Below are positions 51,071 to 60,050 of a stretch of 64,000 nt of DNA, piece after piece (the stretch's first letter is position 1; each line of letters starts with the position of its first letter). This stretch comes from an uncultured Clostridia bacterium. Its GTDB lineage: Bacteria > Bacillota > Clostridia > Oscillospirales > Ruminococcaceae. The position numbers and the translations under genes were made by a program. The stretch is from assembly GCA_947630845.1 (NCBI GenBank), contig CANRJB010000002.1, positions 1 through 64,000 on the forward strand, read 5' to 3'. The notes beneath the pieces are model-generated. The model saw only the letters and a program-made list of their open reading frames with translations. It searched no databases and was not told where the DNA came from.

Positions 51071-52357
51071 ATGTTGGATATGAAATTTCTGAGAGAGAAT
51101 CCGGAGCTTGTGAAGGAGAACATCCGGAACAAGTTTCAGGACAAAAAACTGCCGTTGGTGGACGAGGTCATTGCACTGGACAAGGAATACCGTGCTGCGA
51201 AGGTAAAGGGCGACACGCTGCGTTCTGAACGCAAATCCAAAAGCAAACAGATCGGCGGACTCATGGGCAAGGGCGACAAGGAAGGCGCAGAAAAGCTCAA
51301 AGCAGAAGTGGCAGCGATGGGTGATGCCCTTGCTGCACTGGAGGCAAGTGAGGATGCGCTACAAAAGAAAATCCGTGAGATCATGCTTGTGATTCCGAAC
51401 ATTATCGACAAATCCGTGCCGATCGGCAAGGTCGACAGCGAAAATGTAGAAATTGAGCGTTTCGGAGAACCATTCGTGCCGGAATTTGAAGTGCCGTATC
51501 ATGTGGACATCATGGAAAAGCTCCACGGCATTGATCTCGATTCCGCAAGAAAGACATCCGGCAACGGATTTTATTACCTCTGCGGCGACATTGCAAGGCT
51601 GCACTCCTCCATCCTGTCCTACGCACGGGATTTTATGATCGGGCGTGGATTTACCTACTATATCCCACCATTCATGATTCGTTCCGAAGTCGTGACCGGC
51701 GTCATGAGTTTTGAGGAAATGGAAGGCATGATGTACAAGATCGAGGGAGAAGACCTCTATCTCATCGGCACAAGTGAACATTCCATGATCGGCAAATTCA
51801 TTGACACCATTCTCCCGGAAGACGAACTGCCGCAGAAACTGACAAGCTATTCCCCTTGTTTCCGCAAGGAAGTCGGTGCGCACGGCATTGAAGAACGTGG
51901 TGTCTATCGCATCCATCAGTTTGAAAAGCAGGAAATGATCGTAGTCTGCAAGCCGGAGGAGAGCATGCAGTATTTCGATGTGCTGTGGAAGAATACTGTG
52001 GATTTCTTCCGCACACTGGACATTCCGGTGCGCACACTCGAATGCTGTTCCGGCGATCTTGCAGATCTGAAAGTCAAGAGCCTTGATGTGGAGGCATGGT
52101 CACCCCGTCAGCAGAAATATTTTGAAGTGGGAAGCTGTTCCAACTTAGGCGATGCACAGGCAAGACGGCTTGGCATCCGTGTCAAGACTGCGGACGGCAG
52201 CAAGTATTTTGCACATACGCTGAATAATACCGTTGTTGCGCCGCCCAGAATGCTGATTGCCTTCCTTGAAAACAACCTCAACGCCGACGGCAGTATCCGC
52301 ATTCCGACGGCACTGCGTCCGTACATGGGCGGACAATCCGAAATTTCTGTGAAATAA
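51071..52357 (+). CDS. serS: Seryl-tRNA synthetase
   Basis: The 428-residue class II synthetase begins MLDMKFLRENPELVKENI, with the N-terminal antiparallel coiled coil (about 27-105) that grips tRNA-Ser. The catalytic core has IGTSEHSMIG near residue 236, motif 2 PCFRKEVGAHG then VYRIHQFEKQE, and motif 3 NNTVVAPPRMLIAFLEN near 382. A GGAAAGGAAG SD precedes ATG. No T-box leader is seen; it follows parB in the same transcript. Confidence 0.96.
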   Translation: MLDMKFLRENPELVKENIRNKFQDKKLPLVDEVIALDKEYRAAKVKGDTLRSERKSKSKQIGGLMGKGDKEGAEKLKAEVAAMGDALAALEASEDALQKKIREIMLVIPNIIDKSVPIGKVDSENVEIERFGEPFVPEFEVPYHVDIMEKLHGIDLDSARKTSGNGFYYLCGDIARLHSSILSYARDFMIGRGFTYYIPPFMIRSEVVTGVMSFEEMEGMMYKIEGEDLYLIGTSEHSMIGKFIDTILPEDELPQKLTSYSPCFRKEVGAHGIEERGVYRIHQFEKQEMIVVCKPEESMQYFDVLWKNTVDFFRTLDIPVRTLECCSGDLADLKVKSLDVEAWSPRQQKYFEVGSCSNLGDAQARRLGIRVKTADGSKYFAHTLNNTVVAPPRMLIAFLENNLNADGSIRIPTALRPYMGGQSEISVK

Positions 52358-52359
52358 CA

Positions 52360-52390
52360 AAAGAGGGCTTCCTTTCCGGAAGTCCTCTTT
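52360..52390. terminator. Bidirectional terminator between serS and birA
   Basis: AAAGAGG-G-CTTCC pairs with GGAAG-T-CCTCTTT. The last T is also the first base of parS site 3. Confidence 0.75.
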
Positions 52391-52405
52391 GTTTCACGTG
52401 AAACA
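52390..52405. promoter_or_regulatory. parS site 3 (after serS)
   Basis: TGTTTCACGTGAAACA, perfect consensus, in the gap between the serS terminator and the convergent birA gene. Confidence 0.96.
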
Positions 52406-52406
52406 T

Positions 52407-53372
52407 TCAATCAATGATCTGTGCCGTGCCCGTGCGGATGATCTCTCTCGAACCATCAGGAAACACCACGATCAGACCTGCATCGTCAGAAAACCCTACC
52501 GCAAGCGCAGTACTCAGCCCACGCTCTGCCATCACACGCACATGATGCCCAAGCGTACAGGAATTTTGGGTGTAAACAGGCAGATAGGTGCGCTCCGGCA
52601 GCCCATCTATATACCGCTCAAGCTGCCGCAAGATTGCAGCCAACAGTCTGGTGCGGTCAACATGTTTCTCCGTCTCCGTGAACAAGTCCGTCACGATCGA
52701 CTGTAACTCCTCCGGCAGATCGGGGTCTTTCCGCAGATTGATGCCGATACCGACCACCATGTATTCCATCCGCAAAAGCTCTGCCGAAAATTCGCCTTCG
52801 GACAAAATGCCGCAGACCTTTTTTCCGTTCAGAAACAGATCATTGACCCACTTGATCTGCGTAGGGATACCAAATTCCATCAGTGCCTGATGCACCGCAG
52901 CCGCAGTACAAGCCGTCAGAGCCATCATGTCCATAAGCGGCAGCTGCGGACGCAGGATGACAGAAAAATACAATCCTCCTGCCGGTGAATGGAACTGCTT
53001 TCCCATCCGCCCTCTGCCGGAAGTCTGCCTGTCCGCAAGTACGACCATGCCGGCAGCAGCCCCTTCCGAAGCAAGTCTTTTTGCCTCATTATTGGTAGAA
53101 TCAATTACCTGAAGATGCCGCACCTGCCACCCCGTCCGGCAGTCTTTCACCAGATCCTGAAATGCCTGTGGACAAAACAAATCGGACAGATTCGTCAGCC
53201 GGTATCCCTTTTTCGTCAGAGCCTCAATGCAGCATCCCTCTCCCTTCAACTGCTCCACAGCCTTCCACACTGCCGTCCTGCTGACATGGAACAGATCGGC
53301 AAGCATTGCACCGGAGCAGTATTCACCATTCGCCTGCATCAATTGTTTCAGAACTTTTTCTTTCAGAGACAT
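52407..53372 (-). CDS. birA: Biotin ligase / biotin operon repressor BirA
   Basis: The 321-residue protein has an N-terminal winged helix (about 1-60, LADLFHVSRTAVWKAVEQL), so it can repress biotin genes. The ligase domain has the ATP/biotin motif SGRGRMGKQFHSPAGG near residue 118, then KWVNDLFLNGKKVCGIL, and a small SH3-like C-terminal domain. It attaches biotin to carboxylases. ATG 53372 follows AAGGAGGGG; the upstream in-frame codon at 53399 is not needed. Convergent with serS. Confidence 0.95.
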   Translation of the reverse strand: MSLKEKVLKQLMQANGEYCSGAMLADLFHVSRTAVWKAVEQLKGEGCCIEALTKKGYRLTNLSDLFCPQAFQDLVKDCRTGWQVRHLQVIDSTNNEAKRLASEGAAAGMVVLADRQTSGRGRMGKQFHSPAGGLYFSVILRPQLPLMDMMALTACTAAAVHQALMEFGIPTQIKWVNDLFLNGKKVCGILSEGEFSAELLRMEYMVVGIGINLRKDPDLPEELQSIVTDLFTETEKHVDRTRLLAAILRQLERYIDGLPERTYLPVYTQNSCTLGHHVRVMAERGLSTALAVGFSDDAGLIVVFPDGSREIIRTGTAQIID

Positions 53373-53445
53373 GTTCTCCCCTCCTTGATCATAGATCACG
53401 GATACCGCCTGAACGGCGTTTTTTACTTATGGACAATCTATTACC

Positions 53446-53474
53446 ATTATACCACACATTAAGAAAAAAAGCAA
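53446..53474 (-). promoter_or_regulatory. Sigma-A promoter of birA
   Basis: Minus strand TTGCTT (53474-53469), 17-bp spacer, TATAAT (53451-53446). Confidence 0.72.
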
Positions 53475-53554
53475 CCAATAATTGGATATTTTTCAATTAT
53501 TTTTGCATATCGTGTCCGTCTGCCTGCATAAGATGGGAAAAAGGAGGGAATGCC

Positions 53555-55573
53555 ATGCCGGAGATGAAGAAACCGGACTACTGCATCGCACTTGCCGGAA
53601 ATCCGAATGTAGGGAAAACGACCGTATTCAATGCCCTCACCGGCTTGCACCAGCATACCGGAAACTGGGCAGGCAAGACGGTAGCCTGTGCGGAAGGGAC
53701 ATATACATATGAGGGGGTGCTTTACCGCCTGATCGACCTGCCGGGGACATATTCGCTCCGTGTCAATTCCGCAGAAGAACAGGTCGCAAGGGATTTTCTG
53801 TGCTTCTCCGCACCCGATGCCGTCATCGTGGTATGCGATGCCTGCTGTCTGGAGCGGAATCTCTGTCTTGCCTTACAGGTAACAGAGCTGTCGGAACGTG
53901 TCGTGATCGCAGTCAATCTTGCGGATGAGGCGGAGAAAAAGGGGATCACCGTAGATATTGCCGGACTGGAAGAACTGCTCGGCATCCCCGTCGTTGCGCT
54001 CAGTGCAAGGGAAAACAAGGGCATTGACACTTTGCTGCACCGTCTGCATGAAGTCCTGACCGGAACGCCGTCACATGACCGTCCGCATCCGGACTATGGC
54101 GAAACCATACAGAACGCCGTTCAGGAACTTGTGCCGGAATTAGAGGAACTGCACTTCCCCTTTCCTGCGCAATGGGCAGCACTGCGCATCCTTGAACATG
54201 ACGAGAGCTTTTGCGGATGGCTTGCAGCGCAGAAGCATCCCATCATGCCCCCCGAAGACCTCTCGCCCGTCACCGTGCAGGACACCATCATCGCTGCAAC
54301 GGTACAGCTTGCCGAGGAGATCGCCGCAAAGTCTGTCAGCGGCATGCAAAACAGCGACCGCAAAGACCGACGCATTGACCGCATCCTCACAGACAGGCGG
54401 TTCGGCATCCCCGTCATGCTGCTGCTGCTTGCCGGCATCCTCTGGCTGACGATGATCGGAGCAAATTATCCGTCCGATGCCCTGTCAACGCTGCTGTTTT
54501 CTGTAGGTGAACACCTCCGGAACGGACTGCAAATGCTCCATGCCCCCGTCTGGCTCACAGCATTGCTGATCGACGGCATGTACCGTGTACTCGCATGGGT
54601 CGTCTCCGTCATGCTGCCGCCGATGGCAATTTTTTTTCCGCTGTTCACCTTATTGGAAGATGCAGGCTATCTGCCGAGGGTCGCTTTTTTACTGGACAAC
54701 AGCTTCCGGAAAGCTGGCGCATGCGGCAAGCAGGCACTCACGATGTGCATGGGACTGGGCTGCAATGCCTGCGGCGTGACTGGCTGCCGCATCATTGATT
54801 CCCCCCGTGAGCGTCTCATTGCCATCCTGACGAATGTATTTATCCCCTGCAACGGCAGATTTCCGCTGTTCATTGCCCTGATCTCCATGTTCTTTCTCAC
54901 AGGCACAGCCTCTCTCCTGTCGGCAGTCCTGCTGCTTGCGGTAATCCTGTGTGGTGTCGGGATGACATTTCTGACAGCTAAACTCCTGTCCTGCACACTG
55001 CTGAAAGGCATCCCTTCGTCCTTCACGCTCGAACTGCCGCCCTACCGCCGCCCACAGATCACCAAAGTGCTGCTGCGTTCCGTGATGGACAGGACATTGT
55101 TTGTATTGGGAAGGGCATGTGCAGTGGCTGCCCCGGCAGGACTGATCATCTGGCTGCTGGCTAACATCCGCATCGGCAGCATGAGTCTGCTTGCACACTG
55201 CACCTCTTTCCTTGACCCCCTCGGCAGCATACTCGGGATGGACGGCACGATTTTGCTCTCGTTTCTCTTGGGGTTTCCGGCAAATGAGATCGTCATCCCT
55301 CTCATCCTGATGGGCTATCTGTCACAGGGTACACTGGTGGAACTGAACGACCTGCATGCGCTGCATGCCATCTTCACGGAACATGGCTGGACATGGCTGA
55401 CTGCGCTCTGTACGATGTGTTTTTCCCTGTTCCATTTTCCCTGCTCCACAACGGTACTTACCATTTATAAGGAGACAAAAAGCCTGAAATGGACTGCATT
55501 TTCCATCATCATGCCGACCCTCTGCGGCATGGTGGTATGCTGTCTGTGCAATCTGATCGGACACGTATTCTGA
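53555..55573 (+). CDS. feoB: Ferrous iron transport protein B
   Basis: The 672-residue protein has an N-terminal G domain (AGNPNVGKTTVFNALTG near residue 15, DLPGTYSL near 61, NLADEAEKKG). A helical spacer follows (about 170-265), then a polytopic membrane part with the two conserved Gate motifs (PRVAFLLDNSFR and a later FLLGFPANEIV). CGLGCNACG-type Cys residues (MGLGCNACGVTGCR) lie in the pore region. It imports Fe(II). AAGGAGGG precedes ATG 53555. feoA is not adjacent; it lies about 4 kb downstream. Confidence 0.96.
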   Translation: MPEMKKPDYCIALAGNPNVGKTTVFNALTGLHQHTGNWAGKTVACAEGTYTYEGVLYRLIDLPGTYSLRVNSAEEQVARDFLCFSAPDAVIVVCDACCLERNLCLALQVTELSERVVIAVNLADEAEKKGITVDIAGLEELLGIPVVALSARENKGIDTLLHRLHEVLTGTPSHDRPHPDYGETIQNAVQELVPELEELHFPFPAQWAALRILEHDESFCGWLAAQKHPIMPPEDLSPVTVQDTIIAATVQLAEEIAAKSVSGMQNSDRKDRRIDRILTDRRFGIPVMLLLLAGILWLTMIGANYPSDALSTLLFSVGEHLRNGLQMLHAPVWLTALLIDGMYRVLAWVVSVMLPPMAIFFPLFTLLEDAGYLPRVAFLLDNSFRKAGACGKQALTMCMGLGCNACGVTGCRIIDSPRERLIAILTNVFIPCNGRFPLFIALISMFFLTGTASLLSAVLLLAVILCGVGMTFLTAKLLSCTLLKGIPSSFTLELPPYRRPQITKVLLRSVMDRTLFVLGRACAVAAPAGLIIWLLANIRIGSMSLLAHCTSFLDPLGSILGMDGTILLSFLLGFPANEIVIPLILMGYLSQGTLVELNDLHALHAIFTEHGWTWLTALCTMCFSLFHFPCSTTVLTIYKETKSLKWTAFSIIMPTLCGMVVCCLCNLIGHVF

Positions 55574-55635
55574 TACAACAATTCACACCACCCCGGCTTT
55601 CCGCATATCATGTAAGGAAAGTCGAGGTGATTCTC

Positions 55636-56238
55636 ATGCTAAGGGCATGCCTGCTGTCAGCGGCAGTGTGCATGGATGTTTTCTTTGCGGCAATGGGATG
55701 CAGCATGAACGGCATCCACATCCCGAAACGCTGTTCCCTGCTCATCAGCATAGTGGGGACAGTCTTTCTTGCAGCATCACTGATGGGCGCAGAGCTGCTG
55801 AACCATCTGTTCCCGGAAGGCGTGCTGCGGTACGGAGGGACAGCACTGCTCATCGGGATGGGCAGCATCACGCTCATGAAAGAGGGGATGAAAACATTCT
55901 TCCGCACACACCCCCACATCCGCCGGAAAGCAATGGGACTGGTGATCGACATCTGTTTTGATGAGACACTTGCGGATGCAGACAATTCCAAGACCCTGAG
56001 CATGAAGGAAGCCCTGACCTTTTCCGCTGCCATGTCACTGGATTCCTTGGCAAGCGGACTGGGTGCAGGGCTGATGCCGGAGGGGATACCGCTGTGTCTG
56101 GTGCTGACGCTGTTACTTGGTTATGTGCTGACGGTGGCAGGATGCCATGTGGGAAAAAGATGCAGCGGCAGAAGGGGGACATGGCTTGGCGGTATCATGC
56201 TGATCTTGCTCGGCATATTACGATGGCATGTGTCATAA
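55636..56238 (+). CDS. ytaF: YtaF-like sporulation membrane protein (MntP/cation-efflux fold)
   Basis: The 200-residue protein has six hydrophobic segments in two similar halves. Each has the MntP/YtaF-type Asp: CMDVFFAAMG near residue 14 and SLDSLASGLGAGL near 137. A cytoplasmic loop with DADNSKTLSMKEAL is characteristic of YtaF. The family relates to Mn efflux pumps, and YtaF is expressed in sporulation in Bacillus. The start is ATG 55636 after GAGGTGATTCTC. It converges on the next gene, with a 6-bp overlap of the ends. Confidence 0.82.
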   Translation: MLRACLLSAAVCMDVFFAAMGCSMNGIHIPKRCSLLISIVGTVFLAASLMGAELLNHLFPEGVLRYGGTALLIGMGSITLMKEGMKTFFRTHPHIRRKAMGLVIDICFDETLADADNSKTLSMKEALTFSAAMSLDSLASGLGAGLMPEGIPLCLVLTLLLGYVLTVAGCHVGKRCSGRRGTWLGGIMLILLGILRWHVS

Positions 56239-56733
56239 CAAAAACGTCCACACCGCATCCCCAATCAGCAGCAGCCCGAACATGACCCCCATTCCGCATG
56301 TCACCCATTGCGGAGCATTCCGCTCCATCTTCCGCATCAGCGGATGCACGCATTTCACAAGCAGTACACTCATTGCCCCGAAAATCAGAGAACTGAGCAG
56401 CGAGATGCGCCCTTCATAATTCAGTATCCATGCCGAATAGTCCCACAGTACATATCCCATGCGTTCAAGCAGATAGGAGCTTACCAGCTCCAGTGCCGTC
56501 GTCACCAGCGTACTGATGCAGAATACCGCAGCCGCACTATGCTGCTGCCGGAACAAAGCTGCTAATATCAGCCCGAAAAATCCATAAATGGGCAGCATCG
56601 GCAGATGCAAAATTCCCCTGTCCGCATAGGCATGGTACACAAGCAGTTCAAGCGACTCCTCAAACAGCCATCCACACAAACTGCATATCGTAAATTCGAT
56701 CACATAACTGCACAGGCAAGTAAATTGCTTCAT
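56233..56733 (-). CDS. Second CmpB-type putative ABC permease family membrane protein
   Basis: The 166-residue protein has four to five hydrophobic segments and a shortened version of the PF06541 pattern: FTICSLCGWLFEESLEL, then RGILHLPMLPIYGF and LLERMGYVLWDYS. Compared with the protein at 1105-1833 it lacks the basic C-terminal tail. ATG 56733 has AAGGAGG six bases upstream; the longer frame to 56820 overruns the promoter. Function unknown. The ends of this gene and the ytaF-like gene overlap by six bases. Confidence 0.78.
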   Translation of the reverse strand: MKQFTCLCSYVIEFTICSLCGWLFEESLELLVYHAYADRGILHLPMLPIYGFFGLILAALFRQQHSAAAVFCISTLVTTALELVSSYLLERMGYVLWDYSAWILNYEGRISLLSSLIFGAMSVLLVKCVHPLMRKMERNAPQWVTCGMGVMFGLLLIGDAVWTFLL

Positions 56734-56767
56734 AGCAACCTCCTTCCTATCATAATTTGTTATTCGT

Positions 56768-56796
56768 AGTATACCACACATCCGACCGCTTGTCAA
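56768..56796 (-). promoter_or_regulatory. Sigma-A promoter of the second CmpB-family gene
   Basis: Minus strand TTGACA (56796-56791), 17-bp spacer, TATACT (56773-56768). Confidence 0.8.
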
Positions 56797-56888
56797 TGGG
56801 AATGCACGCCATAGGTGCAAAAATCAATATAAAAGGTTTGCAGCAGGGGCGTGAAATACGCCAAAATGCCGATTTCTGCCGGAAAGCC

Positions 56889-56917
56889 TTGCATTTTCGG
56901 AAGGAATGTGCTATACT
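56889..56917 (+). promoter_or_regulatory. Sigma-A promoter of typA
   Basis: TTGCAT (56889-56894), 17-bp spacer, TATACT (56912-56917). Confidence 0.75.
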
Positions 56918-56954
56918 GTAAAATGGATTATCAGCGAAAAGGAAGGATATCAGA

Positions 56955-58775
56955 ATGATCAGAGAAGATTTACGGAACATTGCCATCATTGCCCACGTTG
57001 ACCACGGCAAAACGACACTCGTCGATGAAATGCTGAAACAGGGCGGCGTATTCCGGGAAAACCAGAATATATCGGAGCGTGTGATGGACTCCAACGACCT
57101 CGAACGGGAACGGGGCATCACCATCTTAGCCAAAAATACTGCCGTCCGCTATCACGACATCAGGATCAATGTCATTGATACCCCCGGACATGCAGACTTC
57201 GGCGGCGAAGTGGAGCGTGTGCTGTCTATGGCAGATGGCGTGATTCTGCTCGTGGATGCCGCAGAAGGACCTATGCCGCAGACAAGATTCGTCCTCTCTA
57301 AGGCTCTGGAAATGGGACAGAAGATCATCATCGTCGTCAACAAGATCGACCGCCCCGATGCAAGACTTGATGAGATTGCGGACGAAGTGCAGCTTCTTCT
57401 CCTCGACCTCGATGCCGATGATGCGCAGCTTGAAAGCCCCATCCTCTACTGTTCCGGCAGGAGCGGCACGGCATCTTTCGACAAGGATGTGCCCGGCACA
57501 GACCTTACCCCCCTGTTTGAAACGATCGTCAAGGAGATCGAACCGCCGCAGGGAGATCCGGATGCACCGCTTCAGTTACTCGTCTCCTCCATTGATTATA
57601 ATGACTATGTGGGACGCATCGCCATCGGCAGGATCCAGAGAGGTACGATCAGAGTCAACCAGCCCGTGACCGTCGTCAATGCCAATGATCCGGAAAAGCA
57701 CAATTCTGCAAAAATCGTCTCCCTTGCCCAGATGCAGGGGCTGTCGCAGGTCAATACCGAAACCGCAACCGTCGGCGACATCGTCATCGTGAGCGGCATT
57801 GCAGACATCACCATCGGGGACACCATCTGCGCACCGGAAACCCCCGAAGCACTCCCCTTTACCCACATCAGCGAACCGACTATGGAAATGACCTTTTCCG
57901 TAAATGACTCCCCGTTTGCAGGACGGGAGGGAAAATATGTCACATCCCGTCAGCTGCGGGAGCGTCTGTTCCGGGAACTGTTGAAGGATGTGTCGCTCCG
58001 TGTGACCGAGACAGACAGCACGGATGCTTTCACCGTGGCAGGTCGTGGCGAAATGCACCTTTCCATCCTTGTGGAAACGATGCGGCGTGAGGGCTATGAA
58101 CTTGCCGTCTCCACGCCAAGAGTGCTGCTGAAAACCATAGACGGCAAGCTCTGCGAACCGTTGGAACGGCTTGTGGTCGATGTGCCGGAAGAATGCGTCG
58201 GCACGGTCATGGAAAAGATGGGTACACGAAAAGGTGAACTGCAATCCATGCAGCCGCAGGGCAGCCGGACAAAGCTTACCTTTCTCATCCCGTCAAGAGG
58301 TCTGTTCGGCTACCGGAGCGAATTTCTCACCAACACAAGGGGCGAAGGCATCATGAGCAGTGTCTTTGACAGTTATGTCCCATATAAGGGAGAAATTCCA
58401 AGGAGAACGACCGGTTCGCTCATCTGTCATGAAAGCGGCGAAGCCGTCACCTACGGACTGTACAATGCACAGGAGCGAGGCACACTTTTCATTGGTGCAG
58501 GCGTGCCGGTGTATGAAGGGATGGTCGTGGGCGTGTCACCGAAGGCAGAAGATCTGGTCGTCAACGTCTGCAAGCGTAAGCACCTGACCAACACCCGTGC
58601 AAGCGGCAGTGATGATGCCCTGCGCCTTGTACCGCCGAGGGTGATGAGCTTGGAAGATTGTCTTGAATTTCTGGCAGATGATGAGCTGCTTGAAGTGACA
58701 CCGAAAAATCTGCGCATCCGGAAACGCATTCTGGACAATGTGCAGAGAGCCAAGATCAGAGGGAAAAAATCATGA
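56955..58775 (+). CDS. typA: Translational GTPase TypA/BipA
   Basis: The 606-residue GTPase begins with [17 protein letters not shown] near residue 11 and has [17 protein letters not shown] near 47, DTPGHADF near 75 and VNKIDRPDA near 129. EF-G-like domains II, III and V follow, then the BipA-specific C-terminal domain ([14 protein letters not shown]). It acts on ribosome assembly and stress adaptation. AAGGAAGG precedes ATG. The stop overlaps the next gene's ATG. Confidence 0.97.
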   Translation: MIREDLRNIAIIAHVDHGKTTLVDEMLKQGGVFRENQNISERVMDSNDLERERGITILAKNTAVRYHDIRINVIDTPGHADFGGEVERVLSMADGVILLVDAAEGPMPQTRFVLSKALEMGQKIIIVVNKIDRPDARLDEIADEVQLLLLDLDADDAQLESPILYCSGRSGTASFDKDVPGTDLTPLFETIVKEIEPPQGDPDAPLQLLVSSIDYNDYVGRIAIGRIQRGTIRVNQPVTVVNANDPEKHNSAKIVSLAQMQGLSQVNTETATVGDIVIVSGIADITIGDTICAPETPEALPFTHISEPTMEMTFSVNDSPFAGREGKYVTSRQLRERLFRELLKDVSLRVTETDSTDAFTVAGRGEMHLSILVETMRREGYELAVSTPRVLLKTIDGKLCEPLERLVVDVPEECVGTVMEKMGTRKGELQSMQPQGSRTKLTFLIPSRGLFGYRSEFLTNTRGEGIMSSVFDSYVPYKGEIPRRTTGSLICHESGEAVTYGLYNAQERGTLFIGAGVPVYEGMVVGVSPKAEDLVVNVCKRKHLTNTRASGSDDALRLVPPRVMSLEDCLEFLADDELLEVTPKNLRIRKRILDNVQRAKIRGKKS

Positions 58776-59467
58776 AACGCAGCTATCTTCCCATCCTCCT
58801 GCTGACAACACTGCTGTGCGGATGCAGTCAGTCTGCGCTGCCTGCCGAGACATCGGAAGAAAAGCAGGAAGAAGACTCCCTTGTGGAACAGTGGGTCGGT
58901 GATACCACAGAACCCCCCGTCACAGAACCCGATGCCAAAGCAGAGAACGGTGCAACTCCCCTCGACAACTTCACCTACACCATCAAGGACGATGGTACCG
59001 CTGCCATCCTTGACTACACAGGCAAGGAACAGGAGATCATCATCAGCTCCCATATCGGCGATGCCCCCGTGACGGAGATCGGGGACTATGCCTTTGAGGC
59101 AGCATGGGATGCACAGAAGATCGTCATCCCCGATACAGTGACGATCATCGGAGAACAGGCATTCTTAGACTGTTCCTCCCTGACAGACATCACCATCCCG
59201 GCAGGGGTCACAGAGCTGAAACGTGCCACATTTGCCGGATGCAGTTCCCTGACGGTACTGACGATCCCGGCAGGCGTTACCGTGACGGATGAAGAGCTGC
59301 TGAGCGGATGTATGCTGACAGATCTATATGTAGAGAACCCGTCACTGCCCTATGCAAGCTGGGGACTGGAGGAGCTTGAACCGAAGTGTACCATCCATGC
59401 CCCCGAAGGCGCAGCCATCCTGACATGGGCGCAGGAGAACGGATTCCCCACATCAGATGAAATGTAG
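58772..59467 (+). CDS. Lipoprotein with BspA-type leucine-rich repeats (LRR_5)
   Basis: The 231-residue protein has a lipoprotein signal ([19 protein letters not shown], lipid Cys at about 18), an acidic linker, then LRR_5 repeats: IGDYAFEAAWDAQKIVIPD, IGEQAFLDCSSLTDITIP, LKRATFAGCSSLTVLTIP. BspA-like repeats mediate surface contacts and are abundant in gut Firmicutes. It ends in a single incomplete cap (WAQENGFP). It overlaps typA by ATGA, so they are cotranscribed, but a shared function is not obvious. Confidence 0.88.
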   Translation: MKRSYLPILLLTTLLCGCSQSALPAETSEEKQEEDSLVEQWVGDTTEPPVTEPDAKAENGATPLDNFTYTIKDDGTAAILDYTGKEQEIIISSHIGDAPVTEIGDYAFEAAWDAQKIVIPDTVTIIGEQAFLDCSSLTDITIPAGVTELKRATFAGCSSLTVLTIPAGVTVTDEELLSGCMLTDLYVENPSLPYASWGLEELEPKCTIHAPEGAAILTWAQENGFPTSDEM

Positions 59468-59518
59468 ACAGTGACCCCCTGCCCACCTGCCGCATAGACT
59501 GGTAACGGGGGGCAAATT

Positions 59519-59776
59519 ATGGATACACTCGATCTGTTAGGTGAAGGCGATACAGGAAAGGTGCTTTCCGTGCGCAGCAGTGGTGCAGTCCGCAGCCGGT
59601 TACAGGACATCGGACTGATACCGGGCACGAGCGTGACCTGTGTCAGGATCGGGACTGGAATTGCGGCGTACCGCATCCGTGGCGCAGTCATCGCCCTGCG
59701 CACACAGGAAGCACAGCATGTTTGCATGACAAGGAGCAACCCTGCAGGCAAATCGTTCTTTCTCCCGTCCCGATGA
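59519..59776 (+). CDS. feoA: Ferrous iron transport protein A
   Basis: The 85-residue protein is a compact SH3-like FeoA: LGEGDTGKVLSV, then SRLQDIGLIPGTSVTCV and YRIRGAVIALR. FeoA is a small cytoplasmic partner of FeoB. Here it is separated from feoB by the ytaF-like gene, the minus-strand CmpB gene, typA and the lipoprotein, an unusual distance. GGGG-rich sequence precedes the ATG (weak SD). It probably belongs to the typA transcript. Confidence 0.9.
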   Translation: MDTLDLLGEGDTGKVLSVRSSGAVRSRLQDIGLIPGTSVTCVRIGTGIAAYRIRGAVIALRTQEAQHVCMTRSNPAGKSFFLPSR

Positions 59777-59797
59777 AAAGGGAAACATCCTCAAAAG

Positions 59798-59832
59798 CCA
59801 TGCCCCCCTGCATTCCGTGCAAGGGGGCATGG
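59798..59832 (+). terminator. Hairpin after feoA
   Basis: CCATGCCCCCCTGCA pairs with TGCAAGGGGGCATGG (one mismatch). There is no T run on the plus strand, so its strength is uncertain. Confidence 0.5.
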
Positions 59833-59938
59833 TCTGCATGCACAGTCAGCAGGATGCATCTTTGTTAAAAAAAAATGAAAGAATGTTACAAAACAAATAC
59901 AATTCTTCCCTCAAAATCTCCGGAAATCCCGAATACGG

Positions 59939-59967
59939 TTGACAAGCGGAAGAAAAACTGATAAAAT
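59939..59967 (+). promoter_or_regulatory. Sigma-A promoter of the PASTA pseudokinase gene
   Basis: TTGACA (59939-59944), 17-bp spacer, TAAAAT (59962-59967). Confidence 0.78.
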
Positions 59968-60050
59968 AGTAAGGTAAAGAGTATGGAGAAAGAGGTCAGG
60001 AAATGACACATTTCCTGAAGCAAAATATCAAAAAGAAAGGAGTCAGCCCC

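Noticed and set aside
50990-51075. T-box leader before serS
   Set aside because: The gap from parB is only 40 bp and is filled by parS and the SD; no room for a T-box.
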